Source: Millionella massiliensis | Lineage (GTDB): Bacteria; Bacteroidota; Bacteroidia; Bacteroidales; Rikenellaceae | Direction: 5' to 3' | Length of the DNA: 64,000 nt | Assembly (NCBI RefSeq): GCF_900104655.1 | Contig: NZ_FNWD01000002.1 | Coordinates: forward strand, 2,092,246-2,156,245 | In this document: one piece after another, positions 53,547-61,128 of the stretch | Position numbering within the stretch: position 1 is the first letter of the stretch | How the letters are laid out: the number at the start of each line of letters is the position of its first letter | Program-made: the position numbers and the translations under genes | Notes under the pieces: generated by a model | Database searches by the model: none | Told to the model about the DNA's origin: nothing | The model's input: only the letters and a program-made list of their open reading frames with translations

Positions 53547-54545
53547 TTACTCTTCGCCTTCGGCCGTGCGGGTTTCGTCGCTTTTGGTCAGCTCGGCCAG
53601 CGTCAGGGGCTGGGCTGCGGCGAAGGGGGCGCGACGGTGCGGACAGTCGCTCACCTGACAGTGTGCGCAGTGTTTCTCGCCGCAGGCGTCGGAGTGGATG
53701 AGGGCCTGCAGACGGCCGTCGAAGGCGGCCTGCATGGTGTGTTTCAGGGCGTCGCAGGCATCGTGGCCCTGGGCGATGTTGTAGAACCAGGGCAGTGTCA
53801 GGTCGCAGTCGACGTAGAGCATGCTGCCGTAGCGGAGAACTTTGAGGTTGTGGACGTCGACCCATTCGGGGCGCCGGTGGGCGTCGACCGTGTGGAGGAT
53901 CTGTTCGAGCACCTCCTGATCGGCTTTGTCCATCAGTCCGCCGATGGTTTTGCGGAGGATCTGGATGCCGGTGATGCCGATGATGGCGCCGAAGATGAGG
54001 GCCAGCAGGCTGTCGATCCACGGGATTTGGGTGACGTAGAGCAGGATCAGACCGGCCACCAGTCCAACCGTGGACCAGGTGTCCGACTGGAGGTGTCGTC
54101 CGCCGGCCACCAGTGCGACCGATTCGTAGCGTCGGCCCATGCGGATGCTGTACCAGCCGGCGATCCAGTTGACGGCGCCGGCGGCGGCCACGACGATGAT
54201 CCCGACGTCGAGCTGTTGGGGCATCTGGGGGTCGAAGAGGCGTTTGACCCCTTCGATGACGATCAGGGCGCCGGCCACGAGGATCATCAGCCCTTCGATC
54301 GAGGCAGAGATGAGTTCCACCTTGCCGTGGCCGAACGGGTGGCCGGCGTCTTTGGGCTTGGCGGCCAGACGCAGGCTGTAGAGGGTGATGAAGCCGGCCG
54401 TCACGTTGACGATGCTCTCCATGGCATCGGTCAGGATACCGACCGACGCGGTCAGGAAGAAGGCCAGGAATTTGCCCGCCATCAGGACTACCGAGACGAC
54501 GACCATTCGGGTTTGGACCCGTTGTTTGATGGTTTCAGGATTCAT
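53547..54545 (-). CDS. Cation diffusion facilitator (CDF) metal transporter with Cys-rich tail
   Basis: Inner-membrane metal exporter (usually Zn, Fe, Co or Mn by proton antiport), about 332 aa from ATG 54545 (MNPETIKQRVQTRM); the longer start at 54578 is less likely. Six TM helices (about 12-205) carry the metal-site pattern: SVGILTDAMESIVNV in TM2, HPFGHGKVELIS in the loop and HLQSDTWSTVGLVAG in TM5. A cytosolic ferredoxin-like domain follows (VDAHRRPEWVDVHNLKVLRY). The extra C-terminal tail ACGEKHCAHCQVSDCPHR adds four Cys and several His, a possible extra metal-binding site not usual for the family. Confidence 0.9.
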   Translation of the reverse strand: MNPETIKQRVQTRMVVVSVVLMAGKFLAFFLTASVGILTDAMESIVNVTAGFITLYSLRLAAKPKDAGHPFGHGKVELISASIEGLMILVAGALIVIEGVKRLFDPQMPQQLDVGIIVVAAAGAVNWIAGWYSIRMGRRYESVALVAGGRHLQSDTWSTVGLVAGLILLYVTQIPWIDSLLALIFGAIIGITGIQILRKTIGGLMDKADQEVLEQILHTVDAHRRPEWVDVHNLKVLRYGSMLYVDCDLTLPWFYNIAQGHDACDALKHTMQAAFDGRLQALIHSDACGEKHCAHCQVSDCPHRRAPFAAAQPLTLAELTKSDETRTAEGEE

Positions 54546-55140
54546 GTTGTTTGTCGGGTTTCGACCCGTAGAGGACAAAGATAGGAAACGTGTCGAAGTT
54601 TTCTACCCCGCCGTGTGCCGGAAGTGGCGATTTCGTCAGACGGATGTTACGTTTTCGGCCGGTTGGAATAGGTCGATCGGAACAGGCCGGTCTGCGTTGT
54701 GCGAAAAGAGTGCGATCTGCGTAGTGCGCTCGGAATAAGCTGGTCGGCATAGTGCGGTCGGAGTAGCGCGGCGGAGGAAAATACGGCAGATTAGGGCCGC
54801 GGGGCGCGTAGCGATTGGGAACGCAGGGCGGCTGTTTTGAGAAGAACGGGGGCGAAGACGGGGCTCGGGTAGGGTGGAAACCGGCGAAGCGGTGTAACTT
54901 TACGCCTTCTCACGGAGGGAGAGGTACAGAAGTGGAGGTTGCGACGGATGTGAAGATGTTGCGGGGCGTTGATTGCTGCGGTGCGGCTGGCGAGGTGGGG
55001 AGTCGGAGACCGACTTTCCTGTCCGAATAATGCTTCGTTGGGTTCCTGCTAATGCCATATATGGGGCTTACACTGGCGTTGGGGGCCGCGGTGCGTAACG
55101 CTTCCCGAAGGGGAAAATCTCGGGGAAAACTGCCTGAGTA
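54546..55140. other. Gene-free region upstream of the ABC permease
   Basis: About 600 bp without a credible gene. It carries a degenerate 14-bp tandem repeat at 54659-54777 and leads to the twin-dyad site at 55141. It should also contain the CDF promoter (minus strand), which I cannot place. Confidence 0.4.
54659..54777. repeat. Degenerate 14-bp tandem repeat
   Basis: Eight or so units near the consensus TAGTGCGGTCGGAA. The clearest are TAGTGCGCTCGGAA (54722), TAAGCTGGTCGGCA (54736), TAGTGCGGTCGGAG (54750) and TAGCGCGGCGGAGG (54764). Earlier units back to about 54660 are more diverged and one is 11 bp. Noncoding. Confidence 0.6.
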
Positions 55141-55179
55141 TGTCAAAAATTTAGACATCGGGTGTCTAAATTTTTGACA
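55141..55179 (+). promoter_or_regulatory. Twin-dyad upstream activator site before the ABC permease gene
   Basis: Perfect 39-bp palindrome: TGTCAAAAATTTAGACA (55141-55157), spacer TCGGG, TGTCTAAATTTTTGACA (55163-55179). Each 17-bp arm is itself a TGTC-N9-GACA dyad, giving two dimer-sized sites whose centres are 22 bp (two helical turns) apart. Its centre lies 88.5 bp upstream of the -12 GC of the sigma-54-type element, the usual place for an enhancer-binding protein. Confidence 0.75.
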
Positions 55180-55234
55180 CTGACGGATAGCGTGCGTTTT
55201 GCTAAATTGCAGAATGATAATTGATTATCTGTTT

Positions 55235-55250
55235 TGGCACGTGTTTGGCA
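55235..55250 (+). promoter_or_regulatory. Sigma-54-type -24/-12 promoter of the ABC permease gene
   Basis: TGGCACGTGTTTGGCA matches the sigma-54 consensus TGGCACG-N4-TTGCA in register, with one mismatch in the -12 part (TGGCA). A start near 55261 would give a 25-base leader to the ATG at 55286. The element lies inside the longest open frame, which argues against a start at 55199. Confidence 0.7.
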
Positions 55251-55285
55251 CAGAAACCGGAACAGAAAACCCTTATACAAACGAT

Positions 55286-57673
55286 ATGTTCAAAAGATTT
55301 CTAATCGAGAGTTTCCGGGCCAAAAAACACCGCCCCCTCTCATTTGTCATCAACTGGCTGGGGCTGACCCTTGGGTTTGCCGCGGTGATCGTGATGTACA
55401 TTTTCATCATGGGGCAGGTGCGGCACGACTCCTGCTTCAGCCGTCCGATGGACGACGTGGCGCGTTGTGAGGTGGATGTCGAGCAGATCGGGTCGATCTG
55501 TCCGGACCCGACGGCACGCTTTATGACCCAGTTTCCGGAGGTGGTGGCGGCGACGCGTGTGCAAAATAGGAGACAGATGACGTTTTCCCTGCCGAACGAT
55601 CCGGACGGAGCCCGATTCGCTTTGCAACTGGTGTACGGTGATTCTACCCTGCTTCAGGTGCTCCCGTTCCGGATGGTGAGCGGTGGTGGTGCCGATGCGC
55701 TGGCCGATGCAAACGGAGCGCTCGTGAGTCGTTCGGCGGCTCGCAAACTCTTTGGTTCGATCGATGTGGTCGGCAAACAGATCGAACTCAATAACACCAC
55801 TCCGTTGACGATCACCGGGGTATTCGAGGATGTCTCTGACAACTCGCTTTACCAGCCCGATGTCATTACCTCTTTCAAGGCGACGGATCCGAACGGGACA
55901 GCTGACAGATGGAATATCTGGGCGAGTGAATGTTATTTCCGTTTCCATCCCGGAACCGATCTGGCTGCTTTCAGTCAGAAGTTTGCGAAGGCGTTGGTCG
56001 AGCGTATGTGGAAAGATATGGGCGGTTCCGTTATGGGAAAAACGGTAGAAGAATACATTGCGGGAAAAGGAGGTTGGGAGAGTCCCAATGTACCGCATGT
56101 CCGCCCGTTCCGTGACTGTTACTTTACGCCCGAAGTCCAGGGGGCGATGAATATGTACGACCCTTCTTCGCTGGTGGTGATGGGGCTGATCGCGGTGCTG
56201 GTACTGGTGATCGCCATCATCAACTATGTCAATATCTACACGGCGCGTTCGACCGAGGTGATTCGCGCGATGGGGGTCAAAAGCATCATGGGAGCCAGCC
56301 GCCGCAGCCTGATCGGTTTCGTGATCGGCGACTCGGTGGTTATCACCTTCGTTTCGGCCGTCACGGCCTTTGCACTGGCTGGGGCCTTGCAGCCGCTTTA
56401 TCCGATGATTGTCGGCAGCGAACTTTCGTTTTCGCTGAGTTGGGACATTCTGCTGGTGCTGTTCGTCGGGATGCCGCTGGTGTGCGGTCTGCTGTCGGGG
56501 ATCTTTCCCGCCATTACCCTCACGAGCATGAAACCGCTCGATGCCATAGCCAACCGTTCGAGCGGAGGACGCCAGATGACGGTGGTGCGTAACGTGCTGA
56601 TCGTATTCCAGTTCGCGATCTCGATCGGGTTGATTTCGGCTGCGCTTTTGATCAATAAGCAGGTGCGGTATGTGGCTTCGCTCGACCTGGGTTACAATCG
56701 CGAAAATGTGGTGACGGTATCGGGGAGAGGTATGGGCGTAGAGAAGTTCAGAACATTCCGCGAGCGGTTGCTGACTTCGCCTTCCATCATCGATGCTTCG
56801 CTGATCAATGGCGACCCGATGCATGTGGGCAACATGAATACGGTGCAGATTACGAACGACCAGTCCTATACGCCGATGTACCTCTACGGCGACCAGCATA
56901 CGCTCCATGTGCTGGGGGTGCCGATGGTCGAGGGCGATTCGATCTCGGACAGCAACTTCGACCGCTTGGAATGGAACCAGACCAATATGGTCATCAACGA
57001 GGCGTTTGCCAAGTACATCCGCAACGTGGCGCCCGAGGTGCAGATACCGGGTGAGAAGTTTATCGGGGTGTTCCGGGATTTCCAGCACCAGCCGGTTACC
57101 GAACAGGTGACGCCGCTGGTACTCGTCCGCACCTGGGGCGGCAATCCCTACATCCGAATCGCGGCCGGCCAGACCGAACAGGCGCTGAAGCATATCGAAC
57201 GGACCTTCCGCGACATGTTTCCGCAAGAGATCTATGATTACAGCTTCATGGACGCCCAGTTCGACAAAATGTACAAATACGAGCGGTTGTTCGAGTCCCG
57301 GCTGCTGACCTTCAGCGTGCTGGCCATCTTTATCGGATGCCTGGGGCTCTTCGCACTGGTGGGCTACTCGGTGGAACGGCGCCGCAAGGAGATTGCCATC
57401 CGCAAGGTTCACGGGGCGACGGTGCGTGAAGTGGTCGGAATGCTGTGCGCGAACTTCCTGCGCTGGCTGGCCGTCTCGTTTGTGATCGCGGTGCCGCTGG
57501 TGTGGTGGCTGATGAACCGGTGGCTCAGCCAGTATGCCTATCGGACCGAAATCAGTTGGTGGATCTTCGCGCTGGCCGGGCTGGTGACGCTGGTTATCGC
57601 GCTGCTCACCGTACTGGGACAAAGCTACAAAGCGGCGGTCGAAAATCCGGCCCACGCGATCAAGAGTGAATAG
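55286..57673 (+). CDS. MacB/FtsX-type ABC transporter permease
   Basis: Inner-membrane permease of a mechanotransmission-type ABC exporter, 795 aa. I choose ATG 55286 because it lies just after the sigma-54-type promoter and gives MFKRFLIESFRAKKHRPLS, the typical cytosolic lead-in to TM1. The plan is TM1 (about 20-40), a MacB-like periplasmic domain, three TMs with the FtsX signature (ARSTEVIRAMGVKSIMGAS), a linker TM (about 435), a second periplasmic domain, and a final FtsX block (YSVERRRKEIAIRKVHGATV). So it carries two fused FtsX halves, as is common in Bacteroidetes. The partner ATPase gene follows but has its own promoter. Confidence 0.92.
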   Translation: MFKRFLIESFRAKKHRPLSFVINWLGLTLGFAAVIVMYIFIMGQVRHDSCFSRPMDDVARCEVDVEQIGSICPDPTARFMTQFPEVVAATRVQNRRQMTFSLPNDPDGARFALQLVYGDSTLLQVLPFRMVSGGGADALADANGALVSRSAARKLFGSIDVVGKQIELNNTTPLTITGVFEDVSDNSLYQPDVITSFKATDPNGTADRWNIWASECYFRFHPGTDLAAFSQKFAKALVERMWKDMGGSVMGKTVEEYIAGKGGWESPNVPHVRPFRDCYFTPEVQGAMNMYDPSSLVVMGLIAVLVLVIAIINYVNIYTARSTEVIRAMGVKSIMGASRRSLIGFVIGDSVVITFVSAVTAFALAGALQPLYPMIVGSELSFSLSWDILLVLFVGMPLVCGLLSGIFPAITLTSMKPLDAIANRSSGGRQMTVVRNVLIVFQFAISIGLISAALLINKQVRYVASLDLGYNRENVVTVSGRGMGVEKFRTFRERLLTSPSIIDASLINGDPMHVGNMNTVQITNDQSYTPMYLYGDQHTLHVLGVPMVEGDSISDSNFDRLEWNQTNMVINEAFAKYIRNVAPEVQIPGEKFIGVFRDFQHQPVTEQVTPLVLVRTWGGNPYIRIAAGQTEQALKHIERTFRDMFPQEIYDYSFMDAQFDKMYKYERLFESRLLTFSVLAIFIGCLGLFALVGYSVERRRKEIAIRKVHGATVREVVGMLCANFLRWLAVSFVIAVPLVWWLMNRWLSQYAYRTEISWWIFALAGLVTLVIALLTVLGQSYKAAVENPAHAIKSE

Positions 57674-57744
57674 GGGATGTTCCCGCCCTGGCGACGCCGC
57701 GGCCGGTGCGCTGCTCTCAGGCTCCCGGCGGAATCGCCGATGAT

Positions 57745-57783
57745 TGTCTAAAAATTAGACACCCGTTGTCTAATTTTTAGACA
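57745..57783 (+). promoter_or_regulatory. Twin-dyad upstream activator site before the ABC ATPase gene
   Basis: Perfect 39-bp palindrome: TGTCTAAAAATTAGACA (57745-57761), spacer CCCGT, TGTCTAATTTTTAGACA (57767-57783). The geometry is that of the site at 55141-55179 (17-5-17, TGTC-N9-GACA arms). Its centre is again 88.5 bp upstream of the -12 GC of the next sigma-54-type element. Confidence 0.75.
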
Positions 57784-57838
57784 GTCGGGGAACTTTGAAA
57801 GATTATAATGTAGCTGATAATCTGTGCTTTAAATGATT

Positions 57839-57854
57839 TGGCACGATTATGGCA
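57839..57854 (+). promoter_or_regulatory. Sigma-54-type -24/-12 promoter of the ABC ATPase gene
   Basis: TGGCACGATTATGGCA has the same consensus, register and single -12 deviation (TGGCA for TTGCA) as the element at 55235. A start near 57865 gives a leader of about 40 bases to the ATG at 57905. Confidence 0.7.
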
Positions 57855-57904
57855 CTTTACAGAGTAAAAACGTTAAACCGAACAAAATTAAAATCAACAT
57901 AACC

Positions 57905-58615
57905 ATGGAAAACACACTGCAAAATACCGAACCGATGCTGAGCATCGAAAACCTGAGTAAATATTTCCGGACCGAAGAGGTTGAAACCATCGCGCTGAAC
58001 CATGTGTCGCTGCAGGTTGCGTCGGGCGAATTTGTGGCCATCATGGGACCCTCGGGCTGCGGCAAATCGACGCTGCTGAATATCCTCGGCCTACTGGACA
58101 ACCCTTCGGAGGGGAAATACTACCTGCTGGGAAAGGAGGTCGGTTCGTTGCGCGAGAAGGAGCGTACGATGTATCGTAAGGGGAACATCGGGTTTGTGTT
58201 CCAGAGCTTCAACCTGATCGACGAACTCAATGTGTTCGAAAATGTCGAACTGCCGCTGATCTACATGCGTATCCCGGCAAAAAAACGTAAGGAGATGGTG
58301 AATGAAATCCTCCAGCGGATGAACATCAGCCATCGGGCGGGTCACTTCCCGCAGCAGTTGTCGGGTGGGCAGCAGCAGCGTGTGGCGATTGCACGTGCGG
58401 TGGTGGCTCAGCCCAAGCTGATCCTGGCCGACGAACCGACCGGTAACCTCGACACCAAAAACGGTCAGGAGGTGATGATGTTGCTTTCGGAACTTAACCG
58501 CGAGGGAACGACGGTCATCATGGTGACCCACTCGCAGCGCGACTCGACCTATGCTCACCGGATCATCAACCTGCTCGACGGTCAGATCGTCGACAGCGTG
58601 AAGAACAATTTGTAG
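57905..58615 (+). CDS. ABC transporter ATP-binding protein (MacB/LolD type)
   Basis: ATPase that powers the MacB-like permease, 236 aa from ATG 57905 (MENTLQNTEP), chosen because longer starts lie upstream of the promoter's expected start site. Walker A is GPSGCGKST, the Q-loop is FVFQSFNLI, the signature is LSGGQQQRVAIARA, Walker B is LILADEPTGNLD and the H-loop is MVTHSQRD. All are intact. It lies 230 bp downstream of the permease but behind its own twin-dyad site and promoter. Confidence 0.95.
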   Translation: MENTLQNTEPMLSIENLSKYFRTEEVETIALNHVSLQVASGEFVAIMGPSGCGKSTLLNILGLLDNPSEGKYYLLGKEVGSLREKERTMYRKGNIGFVFQSFNLIDELNVFENVELPLIYMRIPAKKRKEMVNEILQRMNISHRAGHFPQQLSGGQQQRVAIARAVVAQPKLILADEPTGNLDTKNGQEVMMLLSELNREGTTVIMVTHSQRDSTYAHRIINLLDGQIVDSVKNNL

Positions 58616-58695
58616 GGAGAAGACGCTGAGCGGGCAGGAGATTGTGCTTATCTGTGCGGCCGACAGAATGGCGATGCCTTGAGTAGAGTCATAAC

Positions 58696-59005
58696 GGTAT
58701 TTAACGCGCAACGGTCGTTGGGGGCATTTCTTATCCTGCATCACCGTGGTATGCGAGACGCGTGGTGGGAGTGACTGTCTTTGTTAGTGCAACGACGATC
58801 ACTTTATGCACAGCGGTAGTTGGTGGTAATACTCCTCTCTGCTCCACCGCGGTATGCGGGGTAGGGATGCATGGGTGCAGTGGCGGTCTTATGTTCGTGG
58901 AGTGCCGTTCACTTTATACGCAACGGTGGTTGGCGGTAATCCCCCCTCTGCTCCACCGCGAGCACGCGGGGCCCGCGCGGCAGCGCAGTCGAAGAATGGT
59001 TCTTC
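58696..59005. repeat. Three degenerate ~105-110-bp direct repeats
   Basis: Units start at about 58696, 58800 and 58910. They share a head (ACGCAACGGTGGTTGGCGG-like) and a middle (CTGCTCCACCGCGGTATGCG-like). The third diverges into a GC-rich tail containing GCGAGCACGCGGGGCCCG, which resembles the reverse complement of part of the 140-bp units downstream. Confidence 0.6.
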
Positions 59006-59018
59006 TCCATGGACTGAT

Positions 59019-59056
59019 GGTTTTAACTATTTGCTTAACAGCAAATAGTTAAAACC
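59019..59056. repeat. 17-bp perfect hairpin
   Basis: GGTTTTAACTATTTGCT (59019-59035), loop TAAC, AGCAAATAGTTAAAACC (59040-59056). Its stem top AACTATTTGCT is almost that of the next hairpin (AACTATTGGCT), so the two are related. Confidence 0.7.
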
Positions 59057-59090
59057 AAATACGCCAGAGGAATTTTGGTATCGCCCGCGC

Positions 59091-59136
59091 AAGATAAACC
59101 AACTATTGGCTGCAAAGCCAATAGTTGGTTTATCTT
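59091..59136. repeat. 21-bp perfect hairpin with outer GC-rich arms
   Basis: A perfect 21-bp stem: left arm 59091-59111 (AAGATAAACC...GGCT), loop GCAA, right arm 59116-59136. Outside it GCCCGCGC (about 59083-59090) can pair with GCGCGGGC (about 59148-59155), giving a nested structure. It could act as a terminator or as a structural element linked to the array that follows. Confidence 0.7.
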
Positions 59137-59151
59137 ATTTAAATCAGGCGC

Positions 59152-59570
59152 GGGCTTTTGATCGCTTTTTTTGACCGGTCTGGAACTGCCCTCAGGCCGG
59201 GCGGGCCGCGCGTGCTCGCGCTGAGCAGTGGGCTGTGTCGGCCCGACTCTTTGATGGCTGTTGTGTTGTGATGGCAATTGTGCTGCGGAGTGGGCTTTTG
59301 CGCGCTTTTTTGAACAGTCTGGGACTGCCCTCAGGCCGGGCGGGCCGCGCGTGCTCGCGCCGAGCAGTGGGCTGTGTCGGCCCGACTCTTTGATGGTTGT
59401 GTGTTGTGATGGGAATTGCGCTGTCGGAGCGTGTTTTCGTACGCTTTTTTAGAACTGTATGGAACTGCCCTCGGGCCGGGCAGGCCGCGCGTGCTCGCGC
59501 TGAGCAGTGGGCTGTGTCGGCCCGACTCTTTGATGGTAATTGTGTTGTGATGAAAATTGTGCAGCCCAAA
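59152..59570. repeat. Three tandem 139-140-bp repeats
   Basis: Units at 59152-59291, 59292-59430 and 59431-59570. Each runs from a GC-CTTTTTT-like head through a highly conserved GC-rich core (CTGCCCTCAGGCCGGGCGGG, GCGCGTGCTCGCG, GAGCAGTGGGCTGTGTCGGC, GACTCTTTGATGG) to a GTGTTGTGATG-like tail. The core contains small hairpins (GCGCG/CGCGC; GGGC/GGCCC). Conservation is strongest in the core and lower in the flanks. Confidence 0.75.
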
Positions 59571-59660
59571 CGGATTATGCCTACTCGTGCCTATCTGTGG
59601 GCTGGCAATTCCCAAGGGAGGCATTCTATTTAGGGGCGCGTTTGTGCCAAATGATATGCG

Positions 59661-59708
59661 AAAAGAGCGGTCGCAATCTGATCTTTCAGTTGCGACCGCT
59701 CTTTTTGT
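59661..59708. terminator. Strong terminator downstream of the GH27 gene
   Basis: AAAAGAGCGGTCGCAA (59661-59676) pairs perfectly (16 bp) with TTGCGACCGCTCTTTT (59690-59705). T runs lie on both sides, so it can stop transcription from either direction; it is 55 bp after the GH27 stop. Confidence 0.8.
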
Positions 59709-59762
59709 ATCCCGCCGATTGCAGCACTCCTCTAAAAGAAGTGTGCAAAAAGTGTCACATGG

Positions 59763-60989
59763 TTATTTCGCTTTGCGTTTGTAAATATAGACTTCGCAGC
59801 CGTGCGGTGGCAGTGTCCCGCGCAACGCCCCTTTTCGGCTTACGGTACCGGTCCAGGCGTTTGTCACGTCTGCCGGGTAGAGAATGTCAGCGTCTTTCAC
59901 GGGGTCGAAGGTAAACGGTTGCGGCGTGGCGGCACGGTTGAAAACGCAGATGGCGACGCCGTTGCTTAGCTCCTTGCGTAGGTATTGCAGTGAGTCGCTG
60001 CGCATGAAGGTGTACCCCTGTCGACCGAGCGAGTCCTGGTCGATGGCGATCAGGTGGCGGTTGGTGAGCAGCTGACGGGTGAACTCCGACATGTTGCGCA
60101 GGTCGTTGTTCACGATCAGCGGTGCGGCGAGCATGCACCATAAGGCAAAATGACTCTTGTACTCTTCGTCGGTGCAGCCGGCAAAGCGTGAGTCGGGCGA
60201 CGAGGATTTCCCCTTGCCGTAGAGGCCGACCATCAGCAGATCGGGATCGTTCCAGGCGCCGGGAGCGGCGTAGCGTTCGAGTCCTTCCTGGCTGTCGAAG
60301 ATGTCCATGATGCCGGTCAGGTTGTGATCGCCGGAGTGCCAGCCGTCGCGTGAGTCGTAGGTCGTGCGCCACAGGTGACCGCCGGCGGCCTTGGCCCACA
60401 GCCAGGGGCTGCGGCCTCCCCATTCGCAGATGGCGAATACGATCGGCCGGCCGCATTTTTTCAGTGCGTCGCCCATTGTTTTGTATCGGGTGAAGGCGGT
60501 TGTACGGTCGGTGGGAGCATGGCAGTAGTCGTATTTCAGGTAGTCGATGCCCCACTCGGCAAAGGTTTGTGCGTCGATCTCTTCGAACCCGAGGCTGCCG
60601 GTCACACCGGCACAGGTAAGTTCGGCTGCGTCGGAGTAGATGCCGAGCTTGAGGCCTTTGCTGTGGACGTAGTCGGCAAGGGCTTTCATGCCGTGGGGAA
60701 AGCGGACGGGGTCCGGAAACATGCGGTTACGGGTGTCGCGTCCGCCGACCCAGTAGTCGTCGATGATAATGTAGCGGTATCCGGCATCGCGCATGCCGGT
60801 GGATACCATGGCGTCGGCGATCTCGCGGATCAGTGAGTCGCTGACCTCCCATTCAAATTGGTTCCAGCTGTTCCATCCCATGGGAGGGGTGAGGGCCAGG
60901 GTGTCGACGGGGGTGGCTTCGCGCTGGGCGCGTGCGGTTGCGCAACAGACCAGAAGGATCAGTGTTGCGACGCAGGTTTTCAGTCTCAT
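59763..60989 (-). CDS. GH27 alpha-galactosidase
   Basis: Removes terminal alpha-galactose (or alpha-N-acetylgalactosamine) from glycans, in the periplasm. Length 408 aa with signal peptide (MRLKTCVATLILLVCCATARA). The TIM barrel starts with LTPPMGWNSWNQFEW. The nucleophile is Asp154 in GIDYLKYDYCHAP, the acid/base Asp212 in the RxxxD motif WRTTYDSRDGW, and GAWNDPDLLMVGLYGKG is also conserved. A C-terminal beta-sandwich ends at CEVYIYKRK. It lies downstream of the GH57 gene with a weak hairpin between, and its own strong terminator follows. Confidence 0.95.
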   Translation of the reverse strand: MRLKTCVATLILLVCCATARAQREATPVDTLALTPPMGWNSWNQFEWEVSDSLIREIADAMVSTGMRDAGYRYIIIDDYWVGGRDTRNRMFPDPVRFPHGMKALADYVHSKGLKLGIYSDAAELTCAGVTGSLGFEEIDAQTFAEWGIDYLKYDYCHAPTDRTTAFTRYKTMGDALKKCGRPIVFAICEWGGRSPWLWAKAAGGHLWRTTYDSRDGWHSGDHNLTGIMDIFDSQEGLERYAAPGAWNDPDLLMVGLYGKGKSSSPDSRFAGCTDEEYKSHFALWCMLAAPLIVNNDLRNMSEFTRQLLTNRHLIAIDQDSLGRQGYTFMRSDSLQYLRKELSNGVAICVFNRAATPQPFTFDPVKDADILYPADVTNAWTGTVSRKGALRGTLPPHGCEVYIYKRKAK

Positions 60990-61027
60990 GGTGCTTGACG
61001 TTTTATGGTTTTGGCTGGGGTATAATA

Positions 61028-61068
61028 GAGAGGGTCTCCTCGGATGGTAGGACCGAAAAGACCCTCTC
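61028..61068 (-). terminator. Possible terminator of the glycogen operon
   Basis: GAGAGGGTCT (61028-61037) pairs with AGACCCTCTC (61059-61068) around a 21-base loop, 60 bp after the GH57 stop. The T tract on the minus strand is poor, so read-through into GH27 is possible. Confidence 0.5.
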
Positions 61069-61128
61069 GGTTGATTGGTTGGTGTTGTTAGGGGTTTCGG
61101 CTGCGGTCGCAGCCGGGGTGGAGCGGCA

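Larger units (their letters stand above)
58616..59762. other. Gene-free, repeat-rich region
   Basis: About 1.15 kb without a credible gene between the ABC ATPase (plus) and GH27 (minus) genes. It contains three degenerate 105-110-bp units (58696-59005), two long hairpins (59019-59056 and 59091-59136), three 139-140-bp tandem units (59152-59570) and a terminator (59661-59705). The second-array unit length is not a multiple of three, so open frames across it are not genes. Confidence 0.6.

Noticed and set aside
59152..59570. CRISPR-like array.
   Set aside because: Repeats are 140 bp, contiguous and without unique spacers; no cas genes nearby.
59192..59633. Several 60-130-codon open frames across the 140-bp repeats.
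   Set aside because: Unit length 139-140 is not a multiple of three, so frames change between units; the peptides are repetitive and appear in all directions.
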